64,000 nucleotides of DNA. Origin: Alistipes senegalensis (GTDB lineage: Bacteria > Bacteroidota > Bacteroidia > Bacteroidales > Rikenellaceae). Positions 55,004 to 63,993 of the stretch are shown here, one piece after another (position 1 is the first letter of the stretch; every line of letters begins with the position of its first letter). The notes below the pieces were generated by a model. It made no database searches. It saw nothing but the letters and a program-made list of their open reading frames with translations, and was not told the DNA's origin. The position numbers were made by a program, and so were the translations under genes. Where the stretch lies: contig JAMPGH010000001.1 of assembly GCA_023664045.1 (NCBI GenBank), positions 1,816,626 to 1,880,625 on the forward strand, read 5' to 3'.

Positions 55004-56593
55004 ATGCAGGATTTGAATGCGCTTCAAGGTAAAAACCTTGCCGAATTGCGCGAAATAGCCAAAGCGCTCGGCATCAAGGAAGTCATGGTCAAGAAGCGCG
55101 AACTGATCGAAAAAATCGCAGCCGGCGCATCGACCGGTGCACCCGCCGAAAATAATGCGCCGGCCGCCCCGGCTCCGGAAAAACCCCGCCGAGGCCGCCG
55201 GCCGCGCATGGCGCAGCAACCCGAAAAGACGCCCGAAAGCCAGCCGGCCGACCTCTTCGCGCAGCCTCAATCGCAGCCGCAGACCCCGGCACCCGAAACG
55301 CCCGCAACGGAGCAGACGGCGCCGGCCGAGCCGAAAGCCGAGACTTCGCCCGCAGAGCAGACCGCACCCAAACGCCGCGGCCGCAAACCCAAAGCGCCGG
55401 CCCAGCAACAGGCGTCCGCTGCGGCGCCGCAACAAGCGGAACACACCGCGCAGGAGCCCGTAACCAAAGACGATTTCGCCGGTGAAATCGAGGGCGAGGG
55501 CGTGCTGGAGATCATGGCCGACGGCTACGGATTCCTCCGCTCGGCCGACTACAACTACCTCAATTCGCCCGACGACATCTACGTGTCGCCGTCGCAGATC
55601 AAACTGTTCGGCCTCAAGGCCGGCGATACGGTCAACGGAGCCATCCGCCCGCCCAAAGAGGGCGAAAAATACTTCCCGCTGGTCCGCGTGAACGAAATCA
55701 ACGGGCTGAAACCCGACTACGTGCGCGACCGCGTGCAGTTCGAGTTCATGACGCCGCTCTTCCCGAGCGAGAAATTCTGCCTGACGGGCAACGGCCACAA
55801 CAACATGTCGACGCGCATCGTCGACCTCTTTTCGCCTATCGGCAAGGGCCAGCGCGCGCTGATCGTGGCACAGCCCAAGACGGGTAAGACCATGCTGCTG
55901 CAGTCCATCGCCAACGCCATCGCCGACAACCACCCGGAAGTCTACATGATCGTGCTGCTGATCGACGAACGCCCCGAGGAGGTTACCGAAATGGCCCGCA
56001 ACGTCAAGGCCGAGGTGGTGGCTTCGACCTTCGACGAGCAGGCTTCGCGCCACGTGAAGGTGGCCGAAATGGTCCTCGAAAAGGCCAAGCGCATGGTCGA
56101 ATGCGGCCACGACGTCGTGATCTTCCTCGACTCGATCACCCGTCTGGCCCGGGCCTACAACTCCGTGCAGCCCGCCTCGGGCAAGGTGCTCTCGGGAGGC
56201 GTCGACGCCAACGCCCTGCACAAACCCAAGCGTTTCTTCGGCGCAGCCCGCAACACGGAGGAGAAAGGTTCGCTGACGATCATCGCCACGGCGCTCATCG
56301 ACACGGGTTCGAAGATGGACGAAGTGATCTTCGAGGAGTTCAAGGGCACGGGCAACATGGAACTGCAGCTCGACCGCAAACTGGCCAACAAACGCGTCTA
56401 CCCGGCCGTCGACGTCATCGCCTCGGGTACGCGCCGCGAGGACCTGCTGCTCCCGCGCGAAGTGATGAACCGCACGTGGGTGTTGCGCAAATACCTCTCG
56501 GACATGACCCCCGTCGAAGCGATGGAGTTCCTGCAGAAGCAGATGGGCCAGACCGACGACAACGAGGAGTTCCTCGCAACCATGAACCATTAA
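55004..56593 (+). CDS. rho: Transcription termination factor Rho with long disordered insertion
   Basis: 529 residues, about 110 longer than E. coli Rho. N-terminal Rho_N helix domain ([20 protein letters not shown]), then ~120 residues of Ala/Pro/Gln/Glu with basic patches (~45-160, e.g. [13 protein letters not shown] and [14 protein letters not shown]), the RNA-binding cold-shock-like domain ([16 protein letters not shown]) and the RecA-type ATPase ([30 protein letters not shown]). A disordered insertion of this kind in Bacteroides Rho has been linked to condensate formation; that role here is inferred. Confidence 0.95.
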   Translation: MQDLNALQGKNLAELREIAKALGIKEVMVKKRELIEKIAAGASTGAPAENNAPAAPAPEKPRRGRRPRMAQQPEKTPESQPADLFAQPQSQPQTPAPETPATEQTAPAEPKAETSPAEQTAPKRRGRKPKAPAQQQASAAAPQQAEHTAQEPVTKDDFAGEIEGEGVLEIMADGYGFLRSADYNYLNSPDDIYVSPSQIKLFGLKAGDTVNGAIRPPKEGEKYFPLVRVNEINGLKPDYVRDRVQFEFMTPLFPSEKFCLTGNGHNNMSTRIVDLFSPIGKGQRALIVAQPKTGKTMLLQSIANAIADNHPEVYMIVLLIDERPEEVTEMARNVKAEVVASTFDEQASRHVKVAEMVLEKAKRMVECGHDVVIFLDSITRLARAYNSVQPASGKVLSGGVDANALHKPKRFFGAARNTEEKGSLTIIATALIDTGSKMDEVIFEEFKGTGNMELQLDRKLANKRVYPAVDVIASGTRREDLLLPREVMNRTWVLRKYLSDMTPVEAMEFLQKQMGQTDDNEEFLATMNH

Positions 56594-56607
56594 AAAACCG
56601 ACCGATC

Positions 56608-57378
56608 ATGAAGAAACTGCTGTTGTTCGCCTGCTGCCTGCTGGCAGCGCAAAACGTGCTGGCCTGGGGCCAGAAAGGACACGACGTAACGGCCTGCATC
56701 GCCGAATGCCACCTGACGCCCAAAGCGGCCAAGAAGATCGACAAGGTACTGGGCGGCCACTCGCCCGTATACTATGCCAACTGGCTCGACAACGCCAGCC
56801 ACACGCCCGAATACGCCTACACCAAGACGTGGCACTACCTGAACATCGACGAGGGCCATACCCTCGAAACGATGCCCAAGAATCCGAACGGCGATGTGCT
56901 GCAGGCCGTTACCGAGCTGGTGGCCAAGCTGAAGTCCCGCGACCTCTCGCCCGAAGAGGAGACGCTGGCCCTCAAGATGCTGATCCATCTGGTCGGCGAC
57001 ATGCACTGCCCGATGCACACGGGACATCTGAGCGATCTGGGCGGCAACCTGCGTCCCGTGGTGATGTTCGCCACGCCGACGAACCTCCACTCGATTTTCG
57101 ACACCTCGGTACCCGAAGCGACGCACCGCTGGAGCTATACCGAGTGGCAGCAGCAAATCGACCGCCTCGGCAAGGAGGAGATCGCAGAGATGCAGGCCGG
57201 CGCCCCCCGGGACTGGATCTTGGAGACCTATGCGATCTGCAAGGAGATCTACGACTACACGCCCGAAGGCACGAAAGTCTCCTACGACTACGTCGCCAAA
57301 TACACCCCGATCATCGAACAGCAGTTCCTGCGCGGCGGACTTCGTCTGGCGCGTCTGTTGAACGAGATCTACGGATAA
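56608..57378 (+). CDS. Secreted S1/P1-type zinc nuclease
   Basis: 256 residues. The signal peptide is cleaved at ...NVLA|WGQKGHD, leaving the N-terminal Trp that coordinates zinc in the S1/P1 family. Further ligands lie in WLDNASHTPEY, HYLNIDEGH and HLVGDMHCPMHTGHLSDLGGN (H..GD.H.P.H). Degrades single-stranded nucleic acid, probably in the periplasm. It starts 14 bases after rho and may be co-transcribed. Confidence 0.91.
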   Translation: MKKLLLFACCLLAAQNVLAWGQKGHDVTACIAECHLTPKAAKKIDKVLGGHSPVYYANWLDNASHTPEYAYTKTWHYLNIDEGHTLETMPKNPNGDVLQAVTELVAKLKSRDLSPEEETLALKMLIHLVGDMHCPMHTGHLSDLGGNLRPVVMFATPTNLHSIFDTSVPEATHRWSYTEWQQQIDRLGKEEIAEMQAGAPRDWILETYAICKEIYDYTPEGTKVSYDYVAKYTPIIEQQFLRGGLRLARLLNEIYG

Positions 57379-57438
57379 GCACGGGCCTGCGGACCCTCGG
57401 GTTCGGGGCTCGTAAGTTTGCGGGGATTTAACCGCATC

Positions 57439-57475
57439 GATTCCTCCGGCACGGGACGACCGTGCCGGAGGAATC
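57439..57475 (+). terminator. Hairpin after the S1/P1 nuclease gene
   Basis: 16-bp perfect stem starting GATTCCTCCGGCACGG with a 5-base loop; only a weak T-tract (ATGTTT) follows. Confidence 0.6.
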
Positions 57476-57648
57476 ATGTTTAGGAGGAGCAGGGTAGTAG
57501 AGTCGCAAGCCGGACGGATCCGGCGAAGCGGTCAACGGAAAGTGGCGGGGCGGCAAGTCGGAAAATCGGCGCAAAAGCCAGAAAAGCGGGGTAGGCGGCG
57601 GGCTTGGCTCATCTTTTGTTCATGGTCTGTCGAATCAGAAAAAACGAC

Positions 57649-58725
57649 ATGACAAAAGCGATTGCCCACTTGCTGTTGGGAGCCGCAGCCTGCGGCGGAA
57701 CTTTTCAGGCCGTGGCCTGTACGGGCCTTGCCCTGACGGCCGCAGACGGCGCCTACGTACAGGCCCGCACGATCGAATGGGCACGGGGCCTGCTGCAAAG
57801 CGAATACGTAATCATCCCGCGCGGGGAACGGCTGACGTCGTTCACGCCGACGGGTGCGAACGGACTCCGTTTCACGGCAAAATACGGAGTTGCCGGACTG
57901 GCCGTCGTGATGAAAGAGTTCATCGCCGAAGGCATCAACGAAGCGGGGCTCTCGGCGGGTCTCTTCTTCTTCCCCCGCTACGGCGGCTACGAAAGTTACG
58001 ATCCCGCACAGAACGACCGTACGTTAGCCGATCTGCAGGTCGTAGGGTGGCTGCTGGCGCAATGCGCCACGATCAACGAAGTAAAGGCGGCGATCGGCTC
58101 CGTGCGCATCGTCGGGCTGGAGCGGACATCCGTCGTACACTGGCGCATCGGCGAACCGTCGGGCCGGCAGGTCGTGCTGGAGATCGTCGGGGGCGTGCCG
58201 CACTTCTACGAAAACCCGGTCGGCGTATTGACCAATGCCCCCGGATTCGAATGGCAGCTGACCAACCTGAACAACTACGTAAATCTTCATTCGGGCGATG
58301 CTCCCGACCGAAAGCTGAGCGGCATGGAGCTGCGGCCTTTAGGCGGCAACTCGGGATTTCTGGGTATTCCGGGCGACGCCACACCGCCGTCGCGCTTCGT
58401 GCGGGCCGCTTTCTACCGGGCTACGGCACCGCAACGTGCCACCGCCTTCGACACGGTGCTGCAATGTTTCCACTTGCTCAACAACTTCGACATTCCGATC
58501 GGCATCGAACATCCGGCGGGCGGGGCGCCCGATATTCCGAGTGCTACACAATGGACCTCGGCCATCGACCTGACCAACCGTAGAATCTACTACAAGACGG
58601 CCTATAACAACACGATCCGCTGCATCGAGCTGGCGGATATCGACTTCGCAAAAGTGAAATACCACTCCCGCCCGCTCGACAAAACACAGACACAACCCAT
58701 CGAAAAGATCGCGATCGAACAGTAA
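57649..58725 (+). CDS. Choloylglycine-hydrolase-family enzyme (bile salt hydrolase / penicillin V acylase type)
   Basis: 358 residues. Signal peptide ends ...QAVA|CTGLALTA, so cleavage would expose the Ntn nucleophile Cys. The Gram-negative-type pattern is intact: YVQARTIEWARG (Arg; Glu where other members have Asp), NEAGLSAGLFFF, LTNAPGFEWQLTNLNNYVNL (Asn) and PPSRFVRAAF (Arg). It hydrolyses amide bonds of conjugated bile acids, N-acyl amino acids or penicillin V; which one is not decidable from sequence. A gut habitat makes bile salts plausible. Confidence 0.86.
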   Translation: MTKAIAHLLLGAAACGGTFQAVACTGLALTAADGAYVQARTIEWARGLLQSEYVIIPRGERLTSFTPTGANGLRFTAKYGVAGLAVVMKEFIAEGINEAGLSAGLFFFPRYGGYESYDPAQNDRTLADLQVVGWLLAQCATINEVKAAIGSVRIVGLERTSVVHWRIGEPSGRQVVLEIVGGVPHFYENPVGVLTNAPGFEWQLTNLNNYVNLHSGDAPDRKLSGMELRPLGGNSGFLGIPGDATPPSRFVRAAFYRATAPQRATAFDTVLQCFHLLNNFDIPIGIEHPAGGAPDIPSATQWTSAIDLTNRRIYYKTAYNNTIRCIELADIDFAKVKYHSRPLDKTQTQPIEKIAIEQ

Positions 58726-58902
58726 TTCCCAAGAAGCAGCTTCGCTATTACATAAGATTTCAAGACGTTGAACTTGGGTAGCAAGACTATTTATTTATCA
58801 ACATTACGTCTGCACATGGCTGCGAGAGTTTAAAGATTAAACGTATGCAGCATAGGGATATTGCAATGCAATACAGTGAACAACAGTGCAATACCGACGA
58901 AT

Positions 58903-58937
58903 CATGACCTATTCCGCTCCGCTTTAAATAGGTCATG
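58903..58937. repeat. 11-bp inverted repeat
   Basis: CATGACCTATT (58903-58913) and AATAGGTCATG (58927-58937), 13-base loop. Confidence 0.8.
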
Positions 58938-58992
58938 AACAAGCCCTGAAAAACCTGCGTCCCGATGCGTCGGAGTGCACCCGCCGAAAACA

Positions 58993-59029
58993 AAAAAGCC
59001 TTACATATCACTGATACATAAGGCTTTTT
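58993..59029. terminator. Hairpin terminator, usable on both strands
   Basis: Stem AAAAAGCCTTA/TAAGGCTTTTT, loop of 15 bases; A-run and T-run on either side. No intact gene ends at it. Confidence 0.75.
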
Positions 59030-59601
59030 ACTCTCCATTGCCTGATTTCTCCCAGACTCCCTGAGCGATGCCGCATTCGCACTTCGAAGTCGCTGTATAT
59101 CAATCACATTACAAATAGCCTTCCCGTTATACCACGCTTTGGTCATGCGCGAAATACGTAGCTTTGCTTGCCGTTGTCGCGGCTTTTCAATACGATGCGA
59201 ATATCCGAATAAATTCTGACAAATCAGTACAAGGACAACTCTAATCTAATTACAAATTAATACAGCCATTTGAAAAGTCGGCCGACTACTCTCGTCTAAA
59301 TCGGTAGAATATTTCACTTGTGCTTTTCTTATTGTTTTGTAACACAGCAAGCTTGCACCGTTTGGGTTTAGGCGATCACATCCGATTAGGTTATCTATTA
59401 TCAGCATTTAAAAAAGTAGGTTTTTTCTGCTCTGCGCTGGCAAGAACTATAACCCCAGCACCAAGAGATACTGTCGATGATAATAGGGTAAATTGGGTTC
59501 GAATCCACATATCCTTAAAGGATCAATTTTGATTTAGTCTCCAATTTTGACAACTGATATAAGTTCATTGTAAATAAGATTTTAAATAAGAAATATTATT
59601 G

Positions 59602-59609
59602 TAACTTTG
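59602..59609 (+). promoter_or_regulatory. -7 box of the orphan membrane-protein gene
   Basis: TAACTTTG, 23 bases before the ATG, with a T-rich block (TTTT, 59580-59583) near the -33 position. Confidence 0.6.
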
Positions 59610-59631
59610 TAGTAAAATTACAATTATTAAT

Positions 59632-60615
59632 ATGAATTCTAATTTGACAACCACGACATCTGGTTCAACGACTCTTACGAGCATGGATTTTGAAGCTTTC
59701 AAATCTTTCTATTATCTTTTAAAAGGGAAAAGGGATACGGATATAAAATTATATGACGATGATAAGTGCTTTTGTCTTCAAGATTTTAAAGAGCTCAACA
59801 CGAAAGTATATAGAAAATTGGAAAATCACCAACTCAACACCGATATGGTACATGTAACAGTTGGCTTAAATAATAAAGAGGTAAAATCTTTTGGAAATTG
59901 GACAGAATTTATATCCTATGATTGGCAAATTTCAAATAAAGTTAAATATCTAGTTATAGATTGGATATTTCAAATATTTCTCCCTAATAAACCTATTCCT
60001 CAAGAACATTCCATCAGAGTCAAGATAGGCAACTCTCTTAATCCTAATGAGTTTATAAGTATTCTTTTAGTTAATGGCGGAGATGTTGATATAGAGGAAG
60101 TAAACTCCCAAATGTCTTGTAAAATAGATTTTGTTAATTCTCAAATCTGTTCTGAACTATTTGGAGTTGTGACAGAGTGGTATAATGCTTTACCCGAAAA
60201 TGGCAATAGAGGGAAACAAAAATTTTACAAATCATTAGCTAAGTATGATGATTATGTATATTCATTCATAAAACTTTCTTGTTTTTTGGGAGGGGTATTA
60301 TGTGCTAATTCTTTATATGTATTATGCAAAGATTGTTTATCCCAAGGAAGTATAGTTGAACAAAGTGTTAGAGCAGTATCATATACTAGTTTTGTGATTT
60401 ATCTGTTCTTTATATTTGGTAAATTCCTATCGAATGAAACTTACAAAAGAATAACTAAACTTCTTAGGGAACCATCAATTAAAATTACAAAAGGAGATAT
60501 TAATGCCTCTGAGAAAAATACAGAGTTGAATAACAAGATAGTTAGACAGGTAGCTATTAATATTATTGCATCATTAGCTGTTAATGCAATTGGCTTTTTA
60601 ATCAAGTGTTTTTAG
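59632..60615 (+). CDS. Orphan protein with cytosolic N-terminal region and C-terminal membrane helices
   Basis: 327 residues, no recognised family. Residues 1-~195 are soluble and mixed alpha/beta; then hydrophobic segments FIKLSCFLGGVLCANSLYVLC, VSYTSFVIYLFFIFGKFL and, after a charged loop, VAINIIASLAVNAIGFLIKCF at the C-terminus. No signal peptide. The gene is strongly A+T-rich compared with the rest of the window, has its own promoter and a following hairpin, and lies beside an excisionase-like remnant. The architecture (sensor-like cytosolic domain plus terminal helices) is seen in some phage-defence effectors, but this is speculation. Confidence 0.7.
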   Translation: MNSNLTTTTSGSTTLTSMDFEAFKSFYYLLKGKRDTDIKLYDDDKCFCLQDFKELNTKVYRKLENHQLNTDMVHVTVGLNNKEVKSFGNWTEFISYDWQISNKVKYLVIDWIFQIFLPNKPIPQEHSIRVKIGNSLNPNEFISILLVNGGDVDIEEVNSQMSCKIDFVNSQICSELFGVVTEWYNALPENGNRGKQKFYKSLAKYDDYVYSFIKLSCFLGGVLCANSLYVLCKDCLSQGSIVEQSVRAVSYTSFVIYLFFIFGKFLSNETYKRITKLLREPSIKITKGDINASEKNTELNNKIVRQVAINIIASLAVNAIGFLIKCF

Positions 60616-60673
60616 GGTAAAATCAAATAATAAACTATCTTGATTATATAATAGCAAATTCGATTTCAACGAA

Positions 60674-60697
60674 AGAGTGGTCAATTACGACCACTCT
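60674..60697 (+). terminator. Hairpin after the orphan gene
   Basis: 9-bp stem AGAGTGGTC/GACCACTCT, loop AATTAC, followed by CTAATT; weak as an intrinsic terminator. Confidence 0.45.
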
Positions 60698-60716
60698 CTA
60701 ATTACTTCTCATATTC

Positions 60717-60863
60717 CCGCCGGCTCGTCGCACTTTGCAGAACTATCGAGACAGAGAAATCATTCCATGCACCGCCATCGGTGGAACATTCCTCTATCCC
60801 GAATCGAAGATCAAGGAGGTGTTGGAACGAAACTATTATAAGCCATGTGGAGATATTTCATAA
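60717..60863 (+). pseudogene. Remnant of a helix-turn-helix excisionase-like protein
   Basis: The frame encodes ARRTLQNYRDREIIPCTAIG then GTFLYPESKIKEVLERNYYK, matching the pattern of Bacteroidota mobile-element HTH/excisionase proteins (S.RTLQNYRD...IP....G...Y....I...L). There is no start codon in front of the conserved part and the N-terminal half of the domain is missing. It marks former integration of a mobile element. Confidence 0.6.
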
Positions 60864-60904
60864 CCTGCTCAGTGGTCAAGTAGCGTTATACTTGATTAAC
60901 TTAA

Positions 60905-60988
60905 GGTTTCGGTCGCAAGGTAAATCGGATTCTGCAAAGTGCTATCGAGTTGGGAGATGTTGATAGCTTGTGGCGTCGAACTGCATAA
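60905..60988 (+). pseudogene. 27-residue C-terminal remnant of an unidentified protein
   Basis: An open stretch GFGRKVNRILQSAIELGDVD, then SLWRRTA and stop, has natural-protein character and is bounded upstream by a stop. It has no start codon. Origin not recognised. Confidence 0.3.
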
Positions 60989-61021
60989 AAAACGCGGGAC
61001 AGATTACTGTTCCGCGTTTTT
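60987..61021. terminator. Terminator downstream of the transglutaminase-fold gene
   Basis: Stem AAAAACGCGGGACAG/CTGTTCCGCGTTTTT (one G-T pair), loop of five bases; A-run and T-run allow both directions. Confidence 0.85.
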
Positions 61022-61047
61022 ACCAGCAGCCTATATAAGCAAAAAAA

Positions 61048-62508
61048 TCACCTTATCTTCACGATTTCGGCCATTGCTTGTTTGTATTGGGGCATAGCTT
61101 GTCCGATGGTTGCACCGATGTAAGTCGGGTCGCAGACGATGTAGCGGTGGCCGTCGATCTTCATATAATCGCCTGATGTGTCGTCGCCGAAGCAGACGGC
61201 CGTAGCCAGATGTTCAGGATAATGAAGCAATACGACGTCCAACCCTAACAAATCGTGCACCAACACGGAGTAGAGAATCGCCCGGTCTTCGCAGTCGCTG
61301 TAAGGATAGTAGAGCGTTTCATCAGCGAAGAGCGGTCGTTCTTGCCCGAACTGTTCGTCGTCGGTCTTGTAGGCGAAAGCAGTCTGTACCCAGTCGATGA
61401 GGATGTTTGCTGCAGTGGCTTTGTCTTTGCCAGCAATGGCTTTTTGCAGTACAGGATATAACTGCTCTTTGACCGGAGTGCTCAGTGAAGCCTGCGCATA
61501 AAAGTTCCATGCACTGCTCAATGGATAATCGTTGTAGAAATCGATCAAGTTGCGGTTGGTCGACACAGTCGCCGATACTTCGAAATAATGTTCGGCAACC
61601 AACTGACGAGGATCGGATGCCCGCATGGAGAACAACGGTTCACACACAATTTCCAGCGAGAAGAACTGTTCTTTGGGGAACTCCCGATCGAAAACATAGA
61701 ACGACCGAGACCGCAAAGTCGGGTCGACCACATAGTATTTGCAACCTCCGATGTTCAGATAGGCATATTCATAGATATTGTCTTTCGAAGGCAACAGTAA
61801 TACAAGGCGATTGTCTGCGCGCGCAATACGTACCTTATAGCCCGATTGGGTGAGGATGTACATTTGCAGCAGGCGCGCTTCGTTGAACTTGTCGGCCGGG
61901 AAAAATGCGGTTGTCATCCGTTCCAGAAAGCGGACATAACCCCAGTCGCAGAGTTGCAGCCGGTCGCGCCATGTAAGACATTCGGAGACGACCGGAAGAT
62001 AGGTATCGGACGACAACTGCGTCCACGCATCGGCTACGTTGTTTTCGCCAACACCCGCCAACGAAAAGCGATGCTCCTCTTCCAGCCCGATCGTACAAGG
62101 GGTCCCATAGAACGTAAAGGCGAACGAGGGTTTGATGGGCTTCTCCGGCACCGGAAGCGGCACAACGGGCTGCGGAGGCAGAACGGGAGCCGGGGTCGGC
62201 AAAATGTTATCGAACGGAATCGGATCGTTCGACGGTTCGATGTCGGGGTCCTTCACCTCAGGCTTCGGCGGTTCGGGACGCGGCGGCACCGTCTCGGCAG
62301 GCTTTGCTTTATACTCCGGCCATGCCCGACGCATGTACTCCGCATACTCGGCATTCACCTTGTCTCGATACTCCCGGAACTTGCGGGTATCTGCGGCTTT
62401 GTAGGCCTCGAAATCGGACAACGCCTGCTCGCGGTACTCCTCGAATGATTGGGCGAATGTCGACCCGAACGACAACAGAAAAAAGATAATGACTGCAAAC
62501 TGTTTCAT
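61048..62508 (-). CDS. Secreted protein with proline-rich linker and transglutaminase-like domain
   Basis: 486 residues. Signal peptide (LSFGSTFAQ), a charged helical segment (SFEEYREQALSDFEAYKAAD, with further .Y...K repeats to ~68), a Pro-rich linker (~70-130), a middle domain and a C-terminal transglutaminase-like fold with YYPYSDCEDRAILYSVLV (Cys), HLATAVCFGD (His) and YIVCDPTY (Asp). The intact triad suggests a peptidase or amide-transfer activity at the cell surface. Substrate and partners unknown. Moderately A+T-rich; part of the accessory segment. Confidence 0.78.
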   Translation of the reverse strand: MKQFAVIIFFLLSFGSTFAQSFEEYREQALSDFEAYKAADTRKFREYRDKVNAEYAEYMRRAWPEYKAKPAETVPPRPEPPKPEVKDPDIEPSNDPIPFDNILPTPAPVLPPQPVVPLPVPEKPIKPSFAFTFYGTPCTIGLEEEHRFSLAGVGENNVADAWTQLSSDTYLPVVSECLTWRDRLQLCDWGYVRFLERMTTAFFPADKFNEARLLQMYILTQSGYKVRIARADNRLVLLLPSKDNIYEYAYLNIGGCKYYVVDPTLRSRSFYVFDREFPKEQFFSLEIVCEPLFSMRASDPRQLVAEHYFEVSATVSTNRNLIDFYNDYPLSSAWNFYAQASLSTPVKEQLYPVLQKAIAGKDKATAANILIDWVQTAFAYKTDDEQFGQERPLFADETLYYPYSDCEDRAILYSVLVHDLLGLDVVLLHYPEHLATAVCFGDDTSGDYMKIDGHRYIVCDPTYIGATIGQAMPQYKQAMAEIVKIR

Positions 62509-62582
62509 TCGCGTATTGCATTATATTATTTGAAAGTTTCGGGATGACGGTTCCTGAACCACCGTTCTTTGAACTGTATATC

Positions 62583-62614
62583 AAGCTCTTTCTGCTTCTA
62601 CACAGAAAGAGCTT
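62583..62614. terminator. 12-bp hairpin between the lipoprotein and transglutaminase-fold genes
   Basis: AAGCTCTTTCTG/CAGAAAGAGCTT, loop of eight bases. T-tract weak on both strands, so termination is possible but unproven. Confidence 0.5.
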
Positions 62615-62721
62615 TGAATAAATCAGGGTCGAGGATAAGACAGGGAAAGAAAACCACCGTATTGCGTTAACGTTCTATGACCGTATAGTCGAAACTTTCT
62701 TGGAATTTCATAAAAATCGGG

Positions 62722-63993
62722 TTAATCTAAACTACGGACACAGCGAACGTGGTAGCTTGATGACCATGTGTTAGAATATCTCTTTCCGTTGAAAAAGGCT
62801 AAAGAATAATACTCATAACTATAACGATTACTCGAACTCCAATAATAGTACTCTCCGAATCCCCCGATCGAATATTGATTTTCATATAAAATTTCAAGTT
62901 CTCCAATGGTAGGTAATCGCCAATTCGAGATGTTACCGATCGTCGAGGCTTTACACAATTGATCGGCCGTGTCCCAATCGGCACCGGCACTGATGTCGTT
63001 TTTCTGTACCATGATGCCGCTTTCTTGCAAAATAACGGCATAATCCAAGATATTGACATATTTGAAGCTAACCGATTCTCCGTAAACCGTGCCGTTGCTA
63101 TTGGTAGCGTATGCCCGAGTATAATAGGTAGCGTCTTTGGTTAAACCGGCGATATTGGCACTGAATTCGGTACCCGTACCGGAAACGGATACTTTTACCG
63201 TTGCATCGGCAGGGTCGTCGACAGTCGGATTTTGAAAAGCACGGGAGTAGACGAATCCTCTTTCGGTATAGGCAGGGTCTCCGGCATATTCGATTCTGGC
63301 ATTCAATGTTGCCGTATTCTCCATAACATTGGTTGCCGCCAATGTTGTTACACCCGGTGCTCCTGAAATCTGAAACGTACGTTCTTCGCCATAAGCAATT
63401 CCATAAGAGTTTTTCGTATAGGCTTGGACATAATAAGTTCCTTTTTCCAAGTCGTTTATGGATACATTGAATACTTTATTTTCCGTTGTTCCTGTTATTC
63501 TTGTACCTCCATGGATCGGAGTGGCATGAGTTGCATAATAGAATCCGCATTCGAAAGGATCGCGTAGGTAGTCGCAAGAGTATGATCCATTCAGCGTAGC
63601 CTTATTCCCAACAACATTCGCATCTAAAGTACGTACGATCATACCGGTATAAGCCTCCGTCAATTGCATATCCGCACGGGCGGTGCGACCGGCTTCTACG
63701 ATGACATCGAAGAGTGCTTCGTCATATCCGGTAGCTACGACTCTCAGTTGGTAACTTCCGGCTTCCAGATCCGTAAATTCGTAGTGCCCGTCGTCGTAGG
63801 TTACGGTTTTTAGCAACAACGCTTCATGATAATACAATTCCACACCAGTGGCTCGCATCGGTTCGGCCGTACTTGCTACGGTAACGACTCCATAAATACT
63901 ACCGGTATTACCAGTATTACCCGATTCGCTTTTATCGTCGCCGCAGCTCCAAAAACAAAAAGCGATTAAAATGACCGATAAGATATTTTTCAT
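62722..63993 (-). CDS. Lipoprotein with regulatory-like domain, two Fn3-like repeats and DUF1566-like C-terminus
   Basis: 423 residues. Lipobox FCFWSCGDD; a carboxypeptidase-regulatory-like domain (GSIYGVVTVASTAEPMRATG...GSYQLRVVATGYDEA), two Fn3-like modules (KATLNGSYSCDYLRDPFECG, TATLNARIEYAGDPAYTERG, each followed by YY.(Q/R)AY..NS.G..YG) and a C-terminal DUF1566/Fib-succ-type end (ISNWRLPTIGELEILYENQ, YYWSSSNRYSYEYYSLAFFNG, VRCVRSLD). Surface adhesion or glycan contact is the usual guess. An alternative start is 63999, the window edge. Confidence 0.82.
   Translation of the reverse strand: MKNILSVILIAFCFWSCGDDKSESGNTGNTGSIYGVVTVASTAEPMRATGVELYYHEALLLKTVTYDDGHYEFTDLEAGSYQLRVVATGYDEALFDVIVEAGRTARADMQLTEAYTGMIVRTLDANVVGNKATLNGSYSCDYLRDPFECGFYYATHATPIHGGTRITGTTENKVFNVSINDLEKGTYYVQAYTKNSYGIAYGEERTFQISGAPGVTTLAATNVMENTATLNARIEYAGDPAYTERGFVYSRAFQNPTVDDPADATVKVSVSGTGTEFSANIAGLTKDATYYTRAYATNSNGTVYGESVSFKYVNILDYAVILQESGIMVQKNDISAGADWDTADQLCKASTIGNISNWRLPTIGELEILYENQYSIGGFGEYYYWSSSNRYSYEYYSLAFFNGKRYSNTWSSSYHVRCVRSLD

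Larger units (their letters stand above)
58726..59631. other. 906-base intergenic region, left part of accessory segment
   Basis: No recognisable gene. It holds an 11-bp inverted repeat CATGACCTATT/AATAGGTCATG (58903-58937), a hairpin terminator (58993-59029), a minus-strand frame at 58787-59146 that runs through that terminator and is not credible, and increasingly A+T-rich sequence up to the promoter of the orphan gene. Probably decayed mobile DNA. Confidence 0.55.
60616..61047. other. 432-base region with gene remnants
   Basis: No intact gene. It contains a 9-bp hairpin (60674-60697), two short coding remnants (60717-60863 and 60905-60988) and a bidirectional terminator (60987-61021). Confidence 0.6.

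Noticed and set aside
58787..59146. A 119-codon minus-strand frame in the accessory segment
   Set aside because: It runs through an intrinsic terminator hairpin and an inverted repeat, and shows no family resemblance.
59490..59515. GGGTTCGAATCCA-like sequence resembling a tRNA T arm (possible attachment site)
   Set aside because: T-stem pairing fails and no acceptor, D or anticodon arm can be drawn around it.
59320..59532. A 70-codon + strand frame upstream of the orphan gene
   Set aside because: Mixed composition, no promoter or ribosome-binding site, no recognisable similarity.
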